Under the pieces are notes generated by a model, which worked only from the letters and a program-made list of their open reading frames with translations, did not search any database and was not told the DNA's origin. A stretch of 64,000 nucleotides of DNA from Rhexocercosporidium sp. MPI-PUGE-AT-0058 (taxonomy: Eukaryota > Ascomycota > Leotiomycetes > Helotiales), in contig JAGTJL010000019.1 of the NCBI GenBank assembly GCA_020746875.1, positions 62,001 through 126,000 on the forward strand. The letters are read 5' to 3'. Both the position numbers and the translations under genes were made by a program. Within the stretch, counting starts at the first letter, position 1. Every line of letters starts with the position of its first letter. Shown here piece by piece: positions 14,401-25,874 of this stretch.

Positions 14401-14720
14401 AGGCGCATTAATTAAGAAGTAATAATTAGCAGAATATAAGACGTTTCCAGGCAGTTATAAAGATATTCACATAATTAATGCTTCTTACTAGCGGAAGCGA
14501 TTTTATAATTAGTTTATACGTAATTATATATAAAGCGGAGGCTCTATAAATAAGTCAGCTGCTTAACGCTAATAACCACCGAATTAAATACTTTTTATAA
14601 TATCTTTATAATATTTGCGTTTATATTTACGGCTAAGATTCTTATTATATTTTAGACCGAGCTAATATATATTTTTAAAAAGACGTATTATTTTTATTAT
14701 AAAAAATAAAAAAACGACAT
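11421..14720. other. RIP-degraded DNA, no gene recognised
   Basis: Very AT-rich. Several short open stretches occur on the plus strand (about 11790-12110 and 12290-12410) but they change frame and match nothing I know. No TIR or tandem repeat was seen. Confidence 0.35.
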
Positions 14721-16045
14721 CTATGAAAAGTTCCGACGGCAAGCATCCCTTATCGAGGTAGCTAATAGGCAGCTTACTACTATATTTAACGATAAATTGT
14801 CGGACGTCACGGCATTTTAAGCGGCAAAATCGGGGATTTAAATAATAAAGGATATTAGCTAAGAAAAGGGGTCAGCGGGTGAGGAGCGAGGTAGGCGGGG
14901 TAAGGAGCGAGGTCGGCGGGGTAAAGAACAGGCTTAATTAAATAAAGGGGTAATATAAGGGAAATAAAAGCTAGACTAAATTAAATAAAAAGGCGTTCAT
15001 TTAATAAATCGAAAATCTTATTATGTCATACTCTTTTTAATATTAAAGTTTATAAGCTTAGTGTCGGCTTTAAGCTCTTTAAATACTTCCTACTTATAAT
15101 TAATGACTTTTAAAAGTTGTAATTTCCACTTTAAAATATATAATTAACTGGCCTTATAACGTATATAATAACTTTTTAAGTAAAACAGAAATTAATCGAC
15201 CTTCTCTGATTTTATACGGTCTAAGGCTTTAAGTAATAAAGTTAAATAATTAACGGATTTAATTAAAACCCAGCCGAAAATATATAAAATACCTAAGATA
15301 CTTTAATTAGCGGGTCCAGTTCTTAGTCTTAGTCTAATAATTTTAATAATTCTGATGATTTACTACCGAACGATTTATCTCTCGAGGTAGTAGCTCGGAA
15401 ATATCTTTGTATCGCGATAAAAGAGCTTAAATATATCTTAAGTATAATTTTCGAAAATATTCAGAATTTTTTAAAAGGGCAGCTTATTTAAAGGAGTAAA
15501 CTCGGTAGCTTATAGTTAAGAGACTAAATACTAGTATTATTACGTTAACATTTATAAAGCGACTAAGGAATACGCCTTTACAAGCGCCGGTAAATATATC
15601 TTTACTTTTTAGCCTTAGTTTTAATTTAAAGTCACTTTTAGAAAAGCTGTTTTAAAATTAATTTTTAAATAAGCGAAATTACGCGGAAGTAATAGCTAAG
15701 TTTAGAGTTATACGGTTTAAAGGATTACCGAGGGATTTAGTAACGGACGTTATTCTTTTATAAAAGTATTATAACTTTAGGCTTAATAAGGAGGAATAAG
15801 TTAAAAATATTAATAAAAACTAAGTTATAACGGTGGGCGATTGTAACTTAAAGATTTATAAGTCGTTAATAAAAACGCAGTTCGCAAATAATATTTTAGT
15901 AAAGTATAAAATAACTGCTTATTATAAATTCGCTTTTAAGTATACTTTTCATTTAAAATCTAAGATATTATTAAATGTCGAAGGCTTTATAAGTTATTTA
16001 TACTCTTATTATGCCTCCGAACTTCTAACCGATAAGTACTGTTGA
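14721..16045 (+). pseudogene. Uncharacterised gene relic with GKERGRR heptad repeats
   Basis: A plus frame from about 14730 reads QASLIEVANRQLTTIFNDKLSDVTAF and continues through a basic, glycine-rich insert in which a 21-bp unit encoding GKERGRR is repeated about 2.5 times (about 14877-14935). After a frame change near 15400, a second stretch to the TGA at 16043-16045 is the most open part, with 70 codons free of stops at its end (15833-16045). The left TIR of unit A starts only 45 bp downstream, so the element may have landed in or just behind this gene. No family is recognised. Stops are TAA/TAG in likely Gln/Trp positions, so RIP explains the decay. Confidence 0.35.
14877..14935 (+). repeat. 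21-bp coding tandem repeat (GKERGRR)
   Basis: About 2.5 copies of a 21-bp unit (ggtaaggagcgaggtcggcg and variants) in phase with the surrounding frame, giving Gly-Lys/Glu-Glu-Arg-Gly-Arg-Arg heptads. It is much GC-richer than its surroundings. Confidence 0.75.
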
Positions 16046-16089
16046 AATTATACGTAAAGCCGGTTAATTGGGAATAAGACTGTCGAAGG

Positions 16090-16196
16090 TACAGTCGATT
16101 ACAAAATCGGCTTCCTTTTCATACTCGCTAGAAGCTTTTTAGCCTTACTTATCAGAAGAGGCTAAGCTAAGTGCTATGCGACTAAGGAGCTTTATA
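16090..16196 (+). repeat. Left TIR of unit A
   Basis: Matches the left ends of B and C over about 100 bp, including the inner imperfect palindrome ttagcc...ggctaag and the trailing atgcgact (catatgact in others). Confidence 0.75.
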
Positions 16197-16413
16197 TAAA
16201 TTATTATATCTTTAGGCTATTGAATATATTTAAAATTAAAGCTTTTAGAATATTAATAATAATATATAAAGCTCACTTGCCTTAAGCTTTTCTTTATTAA
16301 AATTAGAAAAATAAAAAGAATATGAATTGTTTAATTATCTTAATATAATAGTTTTTAAAAGCCGAAAGTAATAATATTTTTTTTTATTAGTTATTATTAT
16401 TTTAATACCTTTT

Positions 16414-19400
16414 TTAAGTAAAAAGTAACTTAACGACGGCCTCATGCCCGTTCATAGCTGCCTATAACAGCGGCGTCTAACCGTTTAAGTCTTTCGAGTC
16501 AGCATCGACACCTTTTATCGCGAGTAATAGCTTGACGGCGGCTTTATGCCCGTTTTTAACTGCCTACTACAACGACGTCTCACCGTCCTTATCTTTCGAA
16601 TCAGCATTAACGCCTTTTATCGCAAGTAATAACTTAACGACGGCCTCATGCCCGTTTTTAGCTGCCTATTATAGCGGCGTCTAACCGTTTAAGTCTTTCG
16701 AGTTAACATCGACGCCTTTTATTGCAAGCAATAGCTTGACGACGGCCTTATGCCCGTTCTTAGCTGCTTACTACAGCGGCGTCCGATTGTATTTGTCTTT
16801 CGCGTCGGCGTCGACGCCCTTCTTGAGATAAAACGTAAGGATTACTTTATTCTTATACTCTGCTAAATAAGAGCTAATAGTTCTTCGCTAGGAAAAAATA
16901 AAGTCGCGTTCAAAGCTGGCCCATTTATATTTAAGGTAATAATACTGCTTTTAAAGGCTGTGAAGCGAGGACGATAAAGGCTGGCTATCCATTTAGATTT
17001 TTAAAAATATCTGAATTATATTATTACTTCTAGTGGCTAGCGCGGCAAATATTAAGAGCCTGTAACGCTTATCCTTAATATTAAAGCAGGACTCCTTCTG
17101 TGGATAGATTCGAATAAGGTCAGCTAAGTTCCTCTCGGCAAGGATATAAAAGAGAGTAGTTAATTCCGTATATTGCCGAATATCAAACTTTTTAAGAAGA
17201 TTATTAAAGAGTATCTATTATTAATAAAAGAACGAAATAATAAAATCTCCTTATTTTATTGTATTCTGTTAAGCATTATTAGCGTGGTAAAGGATATTAA
17301 AAACTGAATATTCGAGAAATGAAAACTTTAAGTTAATAATCTTTTATAATTATTTTGCTTTAGCAGCCTTTAATAAAGGGGCCGGTATATTAAAGTCTTT
17401 GTTAATTAAAGCTTTTAATTAAGCTAAGCAGCAATTCCTCAAAATTTCGTAGCTATAACCCACGAAGTTGCCGGAAACCCTAAATTACTGGCCCTCGTAT
17501 TTACTTAATAAGAAGTCTTAAATAGATTCGTAAATAAATTAGACTTCGAATGCCTTATTCCGCGTGACTTTAGTTAAGCCTTTTAAAGAACTTCTTATAA
17601 ATGTCTTTATTTAGTCTAACTCTATATCGTCTTAGTCTTAATAACTCGAAAAATCTTCGTCGAAGCCAAGCTGAATAGTAAAGTAAAGCTCCGGCGGCTT
17701 TAAAGGGCGAATTACAAAAAGAATCTATTTAAGACAAACTTGCAGCCGCTTAAAGTTCTTTTTATCTTTCGTAAAAATTATCTTAAATAAATTATTTAAT
17801 TTCGGCGGGATATCTTTAAGGCGCTCGTGGATCTTTTAAATTAAAATAAAATTGCCGAGGTATTTAGAGTTAAGAATATCGAGGACTAAGACGACCTAAA
17901 GAAAAATGCTAAAAGATTTTTCGAAGATACCGGACCGAAGTGACTCAGCTTACTTCGACTTGCCGAGCCTGAGTTTCGCCTTAATATATTACTTAATGTC
18001 TTTTATATGGCCGATTTCGTCTTTTAAAATGACTTCGATGCCCTTTTAAATAATTATAATTAAATAATGCTTACTTAAGAAGTAAATCTATAACCGAACT
18101 TGCGTTTCTCTTGCGCGATCGCACAGCTCCTTAAAAAAGCAAACTATATTCGTAACCTGACTTTTGTCGTATTTATTTAATATATTAACGAATATCGTTA
18201 ATAACCGACTCCTAAGTCTTTAAATAGCATGCGTTAGTATTTACTTTAATACTTCCTTATGCTATTTATTACGTTAAATAACTCTCGCGCTATCGGCCGT
18301 TAATTACTTTAAATTATTTTTACATTCGGCTACCTTTTTAAAGAATTAATGAAAAAAAAAGCGATAAAGACCTATTATTGACTTCTCCTCGACCGTACCC
18401 TGTGCGAAGAAGAAGAACGATAAAGTAATTTATAAGGAATTGCCTTTAGCGTTATACTTAAAAGTTTTAAAAAGAAGTTTCATTAAAGTTAATTTCTTAA
18501 TACCGGGATAGCTTTTAATTTAAAAGAAACCGCTATACTCTGGCTATTAGTTTACGTCGTGCTAAAATATATATTCGGGCTTATTAAAAAACCAGCGACA
18601 GGTCGTGCTTTAGGCGGCTGTCAGGCTTATTAAGCGCTCGTCGATTTTGGTGAAGTATAACTAGTCTATTAATGATTAATATATAATGGCCTCAGTATTA
18701 TGGCTATCTCTTTAAGCTAGCTCGTTTTAGATCGCTGGTAAGAAGTTTAATTATTAGCCGTTAATTAATATTACGTTATTATAAATATAATTATTCTTTA
18801 CTTACTGTTAAATACTGAATAAACTAACTTGCTCTTAAGAAGATCGAAGTGTGATTAAATCGGTAATGATTTCAACCGCTTTGAGGATCTGAAACTATTT
18901 AAGAAAGCTAATAATTCGTCATACTTACGCTTCTTCGAACGCTTGTGAATTTTATTTTAAAGCTTCTTAAATGCTTCTTATACCCCCTTACTATAAATAA
19001 GTGATATAAAGACGTCGAAAATACTTAATAAGGAGTAAATCCTATCTTTTTCACGCTTAGTTTAACGAATTTCTGTTTATAATATTTTCTCCTTAATATT
19101 AAACGTAAATAGTGCAATATTTTAAAGAGCCAAAACCCTAATCCCCGTTATTTTATATATCTATCGCTTTAGCGATTTTTTATTACTTAGTCGTTTGCCA
19201 TTCGAGCAAAAGAATTCAACTGATTATAAGGCAATAAGCTCTTAAAGGGTCTAGCCATAAGTAAACCATCGACTTTTCCGAAAAGTAGCTTATTACGACT
19301 ACAAGAATAGGTCGGCTTAATTATAATCGCTTGTCGAAATATTTAATAAATAAATATAATATTTAGCCGTATTATAATACCAGCGAAATATAAAGTTAAT

Positions 19401-19682
19401 AGCTTCTGCGAGCTCAGTATTATTCGCTTTATCGATATAATAAGTATTTACTTAAAAGTATCGCAAGCCGTCGCGCTCGGCTTGGTCTTTATAGAAGTCG
19501 ATCTTCTTATAACTAGACTTATTGCTATTAGTATAATTTATTAAGTCCTAGAATATGACTTCTTCTGTATTCGCGCCTTATATGTGCGAAAGGATAGTAT
19601 ATTTGGGAATATTATCGCTGACGAAGTCCTCGGTCAAATTGATTTGGCTAGTATTATTGCTTTCTATTTACAGAAGACGTAT
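16414..19682 (-). pseudogene. NLR A: HET-NACHT-ankyrin receptor relic
   Basis: Minus-strand relic of a heterokaryon-incompatibility-type STAND protein. N-terminus: HET domain, with the start codon RIP-changed to ATA at 19682-19680 followed by RLL, then KYTILSH, YKKIDFYKDQAERDGLRYF, INFIFRWYYN and KSRWFTYG.TL.ELIA (19680 to about 19200). Middle: linker FFNKPEY...PEYSG, then a P-loop at about 18495-18515 read as YPGIKKLTLMK, where GSGKS is expected, and a STAND core ending FIYES..DFLL (about 17530). C-terminus: four 33-residue ankyrin repeats (16414-16830), each close to TPL..AAKNGHEAVVKLLLA, closing at TAA 16414-16416. HET-NACHT proteins are known fungal allorecognition and cell-death receptors. 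Stops are TAA/TAG and the span is not a multiple of three, so the gene is dead by start loss, stops and frameshift. It is the sole gene of unit A. Confidence 0.8.
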
Positions 19683-20045
19683 TAATTAGACTAGAATTTC
19701 AAGGATATTAGGAAAAGGGGGTTCTCGAATTTATTAAAGAGTCGGCAAGTATATATAATTATTTATTGAGTTGTAAGTTAAGAATGCATTTAAAATGACA
19801 GCTTTATAAGACCTTTATAATGTCTTAATATTTAGGCAGAAATTCAGCTTCGAGGGAAAATCAGCTAGTTATAATAACTCTAGCGTGTGGCTCGTGTGGC
19901 TGAATTTGAGTGATCGGGGCGGAAGCCGATTTCGCTAGCCGCGGTATTATTTTCGCATTTATTGCTTACGTGAAACGTTATTAAAGCTAGGGCTAAGAAT
20001 CTTCTAGCGAGTGTGGAGGGGAAACCGATTTTGCAAGTAATTATA
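19682..20045. repeat. 5' flank of NLR A and right TIR of unit A
   Basis: The right TIR occupies about 19985-20045 and is inverted relative to 16090. The 19870-20110 stretch keeps near-normal composition with many CA/TG dinucleotides, unlike the erased gene beside it. It would contain the promoter of NLR A; no core promoter can be named. Short open frames here on the minus strand cross the TIR and look incidental. Confidence 0.55.
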
Positions 20046-20929
20046 TGAAAAGATGGGTTGCAAATGACAGTTTGGGGTGCAGCCGAAGGCAATGTACTTT
20101 AGCGTTCGAGCTTAAGGCTAATTCTTTACTTGTTTTTTATACGTTCCGGGTTGCGAATAGAGGCGATCTTTCGGAAGAAATAGGCTTCGGTAATTCAAGA
20201 TAGTTTGCTAATTCTTTAATTCCTTTTTATTCCTCGTTCTCATTACTCTCCGCTTTTTTATTTAATTTATTCCTTACCCTTACGATAAAGGTGTATTATT
20301 TATAAAAAAGCTCCTTAATGTTAATAGGCCAACCGACTCTATTTTGCGCTAGACGTATTAGGTTTATTATAACTCTTAACGTATTTTTTAGTCTTATATT
20401 ATTAAATGAAATCTAGTATTTATAATAATATAAAAAGACTTTTATTATATAATTAATAATAAAAGATTAAAAACGAGAAAGAAAGAGATTCCTTAAAAAT
20501 CCCCGGCTTAAATTTAATTACTTAAAGCTTATGCGTCAAATAAGTAAAAGTAATAAAAGGTACTTTTCTTTACGTTCTATTAATCGTTTAATTAAAGAAA
20601 TATTTTCGAAAGATATCTCTTATTGCCTGGCTTTAATTAAGTTAAGCTTATTTAATTTCGTTAACTTAATTTAAGTCTTTGCTTCAAAGTATTAATAACT
20701 TTTAAAAAAATTAATTAGATTTCCTTTAATAAAACCTTATATACCGAGATTTACTAAATATAAATTCGCATTCCTATTATATAAAAAAAGTAAGTCCTCC
20801 GGTTCGTCGATAAAGATCAATTTTTAAAGTTTACTAGACTGCCTTAAAAACGTAATAAGGCCCCAAAAGTAATATACTTTTATTTTAATTATAAGAGTTT
20901 ATATTAATCGAAAAGCTATGCCGAGGATA
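20046..20929. other. RIP-degraded DNA between units A and B
   Basis: AT-rich with no recognised gene. The first 100 bp are less mutated and continuous with the right end of unit A. Confidence 0.35.
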
Positions 20930-21780
20930 CTTACTATTTTGTCGATATTTATATATTCTTTAAGAAGATTTAAAAAGATAGTGTCTCGAGACCAGTCGAT
21001 ATAAATAAAAAAGAGGTTTTCATTAGAAAAGGTAACGGTCTTATATCCTCTTAAAGCTTCTCGTCGAGACTCTTAATATACGCTTTGAATTATAATTGAT
21101 TTCGTTTTTATTTTTATTTCTTTAATAAAATTCTCTAAGTTAAGTTCTGAGGTAATGATAATTATACGGCGAAATAAGGTTATATTTTAGATTTTATTTT
21201 GTAATTCGGGCGGAAGTTTCCGGAATCCAGGAAAAGATAGTAGTATATAAATAATAATATTATTACTTATAGAGCTATTACGGGCTTCGCTTAAAAGAAG
21301 TAGTATATTACGTCTCGTTAATAGCGGTTATTCGCAAGGGAGGCTGGCTATAAATTACGGTAATATATTTTAAATAAGCTTACGAAAACCTAATTAAAGT
21401 AAAATAATAAAGACGTTATATAATTGCTTTAAGTATTAAATATATATTATTAATGGTAATAACGTAAGAAGAATTTGCTTACTTAATATATTACTTAAGT
21501 TTAATTATTAAGAAGACCTTAAGGTAAGTTTTTTTATACGAGGCATATGCTAAAATAAGCACTTGCGGATTAAGCTATACCCCGCCGTGTTTTTAAAACT
21601 TAAGCGAACTCTTAATTAAGCGAGCTCTTATTTCTTATTTTAGGCCCCGCTTAATTAGCTACCGAGGACGAAGACTTTACGATAGAGTATTTTTATACTC
21701 GAAGGATAAGCCAGTCGCTAATAAGCTGGGGCTTAATATCCAAGATAAGCCCTTTATTATAATTTGTCTTCATAAAAGGT
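20930..21780 (+). pseudogene. Uncharacterised gene relic next to unit B
   Basis: A plus frame from about 20930 reads YYFVDIYIFF...RPVDINKKEVFIRKGNGL, then RAITGFA..KQYITSR (about 21270) and FAREAGYKLR (about 21335). After a frame change near 21455 it continues as RRICLLNILLKFNY and LYPAVFLKLKRTLN up to the left TIR of unit B. Breaks are mostly TAA/TAG with some TGA. The character is basic and hydrophobic-helical; I do not recognise the family. Ending at the TIR suggests truncation or interruption by unit B, but no continuation was found on the other side. Confidence 0.3.
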
Positions 21781-21786
21781 TAGTTA

Positions 21787-21890
21787 TACAATCGCTTATA
21801 AAATCGGCTTCCCCTTCATACTCGCTAAAAGATTCTTAACCCTTATTTATTAGAAGAGACTAAGCGAAGTATTATATGACTAATAAGCGG
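21787..21890 (+). repeat. Left TIR of unit B
   Basis: About 100 bp alignable with the left ends of A and C: caatcgctt.ataaaatcgg, ctcgctaaaagattctta, gaagagactaagcgaagt and atatgactaat. Confidence 0.78.
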
Positions 21891-22398
21891 CAAGCAAGTT
21901 ATAATGTAGTATAATAAACTTTAAAACTTCTCTTATAAAAAGTCGGCCTTATTTTACGTATTAATCCTTGTATATAGCCTTGTCGCTTTTAATAAGCGGG
22001 TGCCCGGGTTACGCTCCGATAATGCCTCTCCGGGACGGATCGTTACGTAATCGCGTAAAGCTAAGTGGGGAAGCATGGAGCTGCGGCTTGATAGCTGGTT
22101 TATACGTTTAGCGCCCGAAGCAAGAGCCGATAACTATTATTCAATAATATTATTATTATGATTCCTGCCAAACTCGCTCCGTAAGAATTCGACCTACGTC
22201 TTAAGATCTCTCGATCATCAAGTCTCGACAGAGGTTGCATATTCGATTAAATCCTTTTCTAGTCACAGCTCTTATATCGGCGACACTGCTAAGTGCGAAT
22301 TCCACCTAGCTCGACATTGCTTTCACGACCAAACCTTGCGATAGATCCTCCGGTAAATATCTGTAACTCTATTAATGAATTGAGACTAAGAATAGTAG

Positions 22399-25300
22399 AT
22401 ACAGAATAAATCTGCCAAAGAAGCTGCGCGACGCCAAAAAGAACTCTTAGTACGACTACGCAACGACCTGAAGAACAATCGACTCGCGATCATAACTAGT
22501 ACGAGAGTCACACTCAATATGACGGCAGACATATCTGGGAAACCTCTCTCTCGAATCACATGGACGGGCTTAATGCGAAATAATCTGGACTATCTGGTTA
22601 ACGAGGGCTACGTAGACAGATCTAATCGGCGGACGAGTCGGGCATATAACGCGCTCGAGGATCCAGAAATCGACGGCCTCTTAAACACTATAAACATTTT
22701 GAGTAATCAAATGCAGTAATAGGGCCAATTCCTTATATAGTTAAAGTCGGTGTTTGGAAGTCTAAGTCAGGAAACCAAACATCTTAATCTTCTAGACATG
22801 CTTAAGGCACTACACGAAAGAGAAGCAACCTTATTAATAATAAATTACGACGATGTTCTCGAGAAATACTGTAGATTACAGCGCGTTAGTCGATCGAACC
22901 AGGATAATATTTCAAGGTTTCAGCGTAGAAATTTCAATAAAATCTTCTATATATATAAGAGCTATTATAACCCACACGAGGTCGTCTTAGATATAACAAA
23001 TTATTATAACGTAAAGCATTCAGACGGAGTACAAGATATACTTAAAACCTTCTTATAATATAAAATTATATTATTTGTTAATTACGGCTTAAGGTTAGAA
23101 GATCCAAATTTCGATACTCTCTTAAGATAGGCTAATAAACGGCATAAGAATATCTTATATCGGCACTATTTGCTTATTCGAGACGATAATAGCGTGAAGT
23201 ATCAGCCGCTAATAAGAATAAAGTATAATCTAAGATACGAGGATCTTATTATATATTTGAAAAAGCTATTAGATAATCAAACAGAGAAGCAAAGCCCGGA
23301 ACTACTTATAAGCTTAAATTTAGTAAAAAATAAAGAGAAATAATATAATTTATATTCTTCGCTATTATAAGATTATATTCGTAATATGCTTTTATAAATT
23401 ATAATTAACTTTAATCAGCTTTTCTAAAACTATTTAATATATTATTTTTTAGCTGTAATAAAGATTTCGTTAGCCGCCAATCTTATTTAAATCAGCTGAT
23501 CACAATTCTACACGCCGAGGATACCGAGGAAGACTATTATCGTATAGCTCTAATAAGCCTTAATAAGGTCGGAAAGACTTAAATTGCCTTGGAATGCGCT
23601 TTTCAGCTCCAGTCGATTTCTCCGACGTGCTTTGTGTTTTAAGTCCGGATTAGTGATCGAACAAGTTTTGATAATACGTTTCGCGATATTAGACAGCAAC
23701 TCAAGATTCCCAGACTTAAGGACGATAAAGCAGACGTTAAAAGATTAATTAAGATTAAGTTATCTTAAGAAAACATAAGGAAATAGCTCATAATTATAAA
23801 TAACGCGGATAACCTCGAAATATTCTATCGCAACGATTAAGATAGAGGATCGAGTGCATTATCCGAGTAGCTTCTTTTCAGTATTCTTGGAGCGATCTTA
23901 TTTACGACCCGAGATCGCGAGGCTGTTATAAGATACGCTGGCTTAAATGTAATTAATATAAGCGAGATGAATAATAAAGAAGCCAGAAAGCTCCTCCAAC
24001 GAAGTCTTCGAGAAAAGCAGCTTATTAATAATAATAGCAGTATAATAAAGCTGCTAGAATTACTTATTAATCTTCTATTAGTAATAATGCAAGCAGCCGC
24101 ATATTTAAATGCTAAGGATAGTATTATTAACGAGTATCTCAGAATCTATAAAGAGAGTAATAAGAATGTTATCAAGCTATTAAGTAAGGATTTTGAAGAC
24201 GTTAGAAGATATCCGGGGATGAAAAACTTAATCGTTACGACGTGGCTTATTTCTTTTAAGTAAATCTAGGACCGAAACCCTTTGGCAGCGGATATTATAG
24301 CTTTTATTTCTTGTATTAAAGAATAAGATATTCCACGGGATCTATTACTTTTAGCTTCCGAATTCGATAAGACAAAGGCACTTAGTACTTTAAAAGCTTT
24401 TAGATTTATCAAAGAACGCGTTAGTAGAATATCATATGATATGCATCGATTAGTTTATACGGCGATATAAAACTAGTTAAAGCTTAAAGACGAATAAAGA
24501 AGTTAGTAATAAAAGAGTCTAAAACAGATCTCGAATACTTTCCCGTGGCCCTAGTATAAGAATAAAGATATGTAGATAATATATTTTTTTCACGCGTAAT
24601 ATATAATTACTACTTTTAATATAGGCTTTAATAGAACAAAAGAGATGAAGAAGCTACTAAAGAGATTATTACATAACGTAAGATAATATTCCTAAATCAA
24701 AGACTAATACGCAGAGGCCGAGGCTATATACTAATAGACGCTGCAGCTTAAAGAAATAGTACTCGGCAAAAAGCATTTAAGCACGCTCGCGAATATAATA
24801 AACCTCGCATCTGCGCTTTATAGCTAAAGCAAATACGCAGAGGCCGAGGCCATATACCGGCAGACGCTATAGCTTTAAGAGATAATACTCGGCAAAAAGC
24901 ACTTAAGCACGCTCGCGAATATAATAAACCTTATATCTGCGCTTCACAGCTAAGGCAAGTACGCAAAGGCCGAAGCCATATACCGGCAGACGCTGTAGCT
25001 CTAAGAAATAGTGCTCGGTAAAGAGCACTTAAATACGCTCGCGAATATAATAAACCTCGTATTTGCGCTTTATAACTAAAGTAAATACATAAAAGCAGAG
25101 GCCATATACCGGCAGACGCTGCGGCTACAAGAGACAGTGCTCGGCAAAGAGCATTTAAGCACGCTCGCGAATATAATAAACCTTGTATTTGCGCTTTCCA
25201 GCTAAGGCAAGTACGCAGAGGCCGAGGCCATATACCGGCAGACGCTGCAGCTCCAAGAGATAATACTCGGTAAAAAGCACTTAAATACGCTCGCGAATAT

Positions 25301-25874
25301 AATAAGCCTTATATATGCGCTTTATAGCTAAGGCAAGTACGCAAAGGCCGAGGTTATATATCGGTAAACGCTATAACTTTAAGAGATAGTATTCGGTAAA
25401 AAACACTTAAGCACGCTTTTAAGTATAATAAACCTCGCATTTATACTTTATAACTAAAGCAAGTATATAAAGGCCGAGGCCATATACCGGCAGACGTTAT
25501 AGCTTTAAGAGATAATACTCGATAAAGAGTACTTAAGTACGCTCTTAAATATAATAAACCTCGTATTTACGCTTTATAACTAAGGTAAGTACACAGAAGC
25601 CGAGGTTATATACCGGCAGACGCTACGGCTTTAAGAAATAATACTCGGCAAAGAGCACTTAAGCACGCTCGCGAGTATAATAAATCTCGTATTTACGCTT
25701 TATAATTAAAGTAAATATATAGAGGCCGAGGCCATATACCAGCAGACGCTGCAGCTCTAAGAGATAATACTCGGCAAAAAGTACTTAAATACGCTCGCGA
25801 GTATAATAAACCTCGCATCTGCGCTTCATAGCTAAGGCAAGTACGCAAAGGCTAAGACTATACGCCGGAAGTAA
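22399..25874 (+). pseudogene. NLR B: SIR2-like-NB-ARC-TPR receptor relic
   Basis: A probable start, ATG changed to ATA at 22399, leads into a SIR2-like domain: KPLSRITWTGLMRNNLDYLV (about 22540), TLLIINYDDVLEKYC (about 22828, the family TNYDD motif), YKSYYNPHEVVLD (about 22957, family HGSY.DP) and LFVNYGLRLEDPNF (about 23072, family GxG..DPNF). Many expected Gly/His are RIP-changed. NB-ARC follows: SLNKVGKT (P-loop, about 23558), LIIINNADNLEIF (Walker B, about 23790), ILFTTRDREA (about 23890) and RYPGMKNLIVTTW (about 24207). Nine 42-residue TPR (kinesin-light-chain type) repeats of 126 bp fill 24700-25860, each around AEAEAIYRQTL....LGKKHLSTLANIINLASAL. SIR2 domains on STAND proteins are NAD-consuming effectors in known prokaryotic and some fungal immunity proteins; that role is inferred here. 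TAA at 25872-25874 is taken as the end. The N-terminal third is far less RIPped than the rest. Confidence 0.82.
24700..25860 (+). repeat. Nine near-identical 126-bp TPR-coding repeats
   Basis: The phrase ctcgcgaatataataaacct recurs every 126 bp from about 24785 (24911, 25037, 25163, 25289 and on to about 25793). Units differ mostly at C/T and G/A, meaning the array was almost homogeneous before RIP. Two units (near 25415 and 25541) show ctctt/cttttaag variants. Confidence 0.9.

Larger units (their letters stand above)
16090..20045. mobile_element. Unit A: TIR-bounded element carrying a HET-NACHT-ankyrin NLR
   Basis: A 3.96-kb unit bounded by inverted copies of a terminal sequence shared with units B, C and D. 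The left end has TA then cagtcgattacaaaatcggc; the right end read inward from 20045 has the matching ..acttgcaaaatcggtttcc. Similarity of left and right ends extends over roughly 60 bp (tcgctagaag.ttcttagcc). The only gene inside is the minus-strand NLR at 16414-19682. No transposase is present, so if it moved, it moved in trans. TA at both ends suggests TA target duplication, but flanks are too mutated to prove it. Confidence 0.65.

Noticed and set aside
19880..20092. 70-codon minus-strand open frame
   Set aside because: Runs straight through the right TIR of unit A; open because the region is weakly RIPped, and it resembles nothing.
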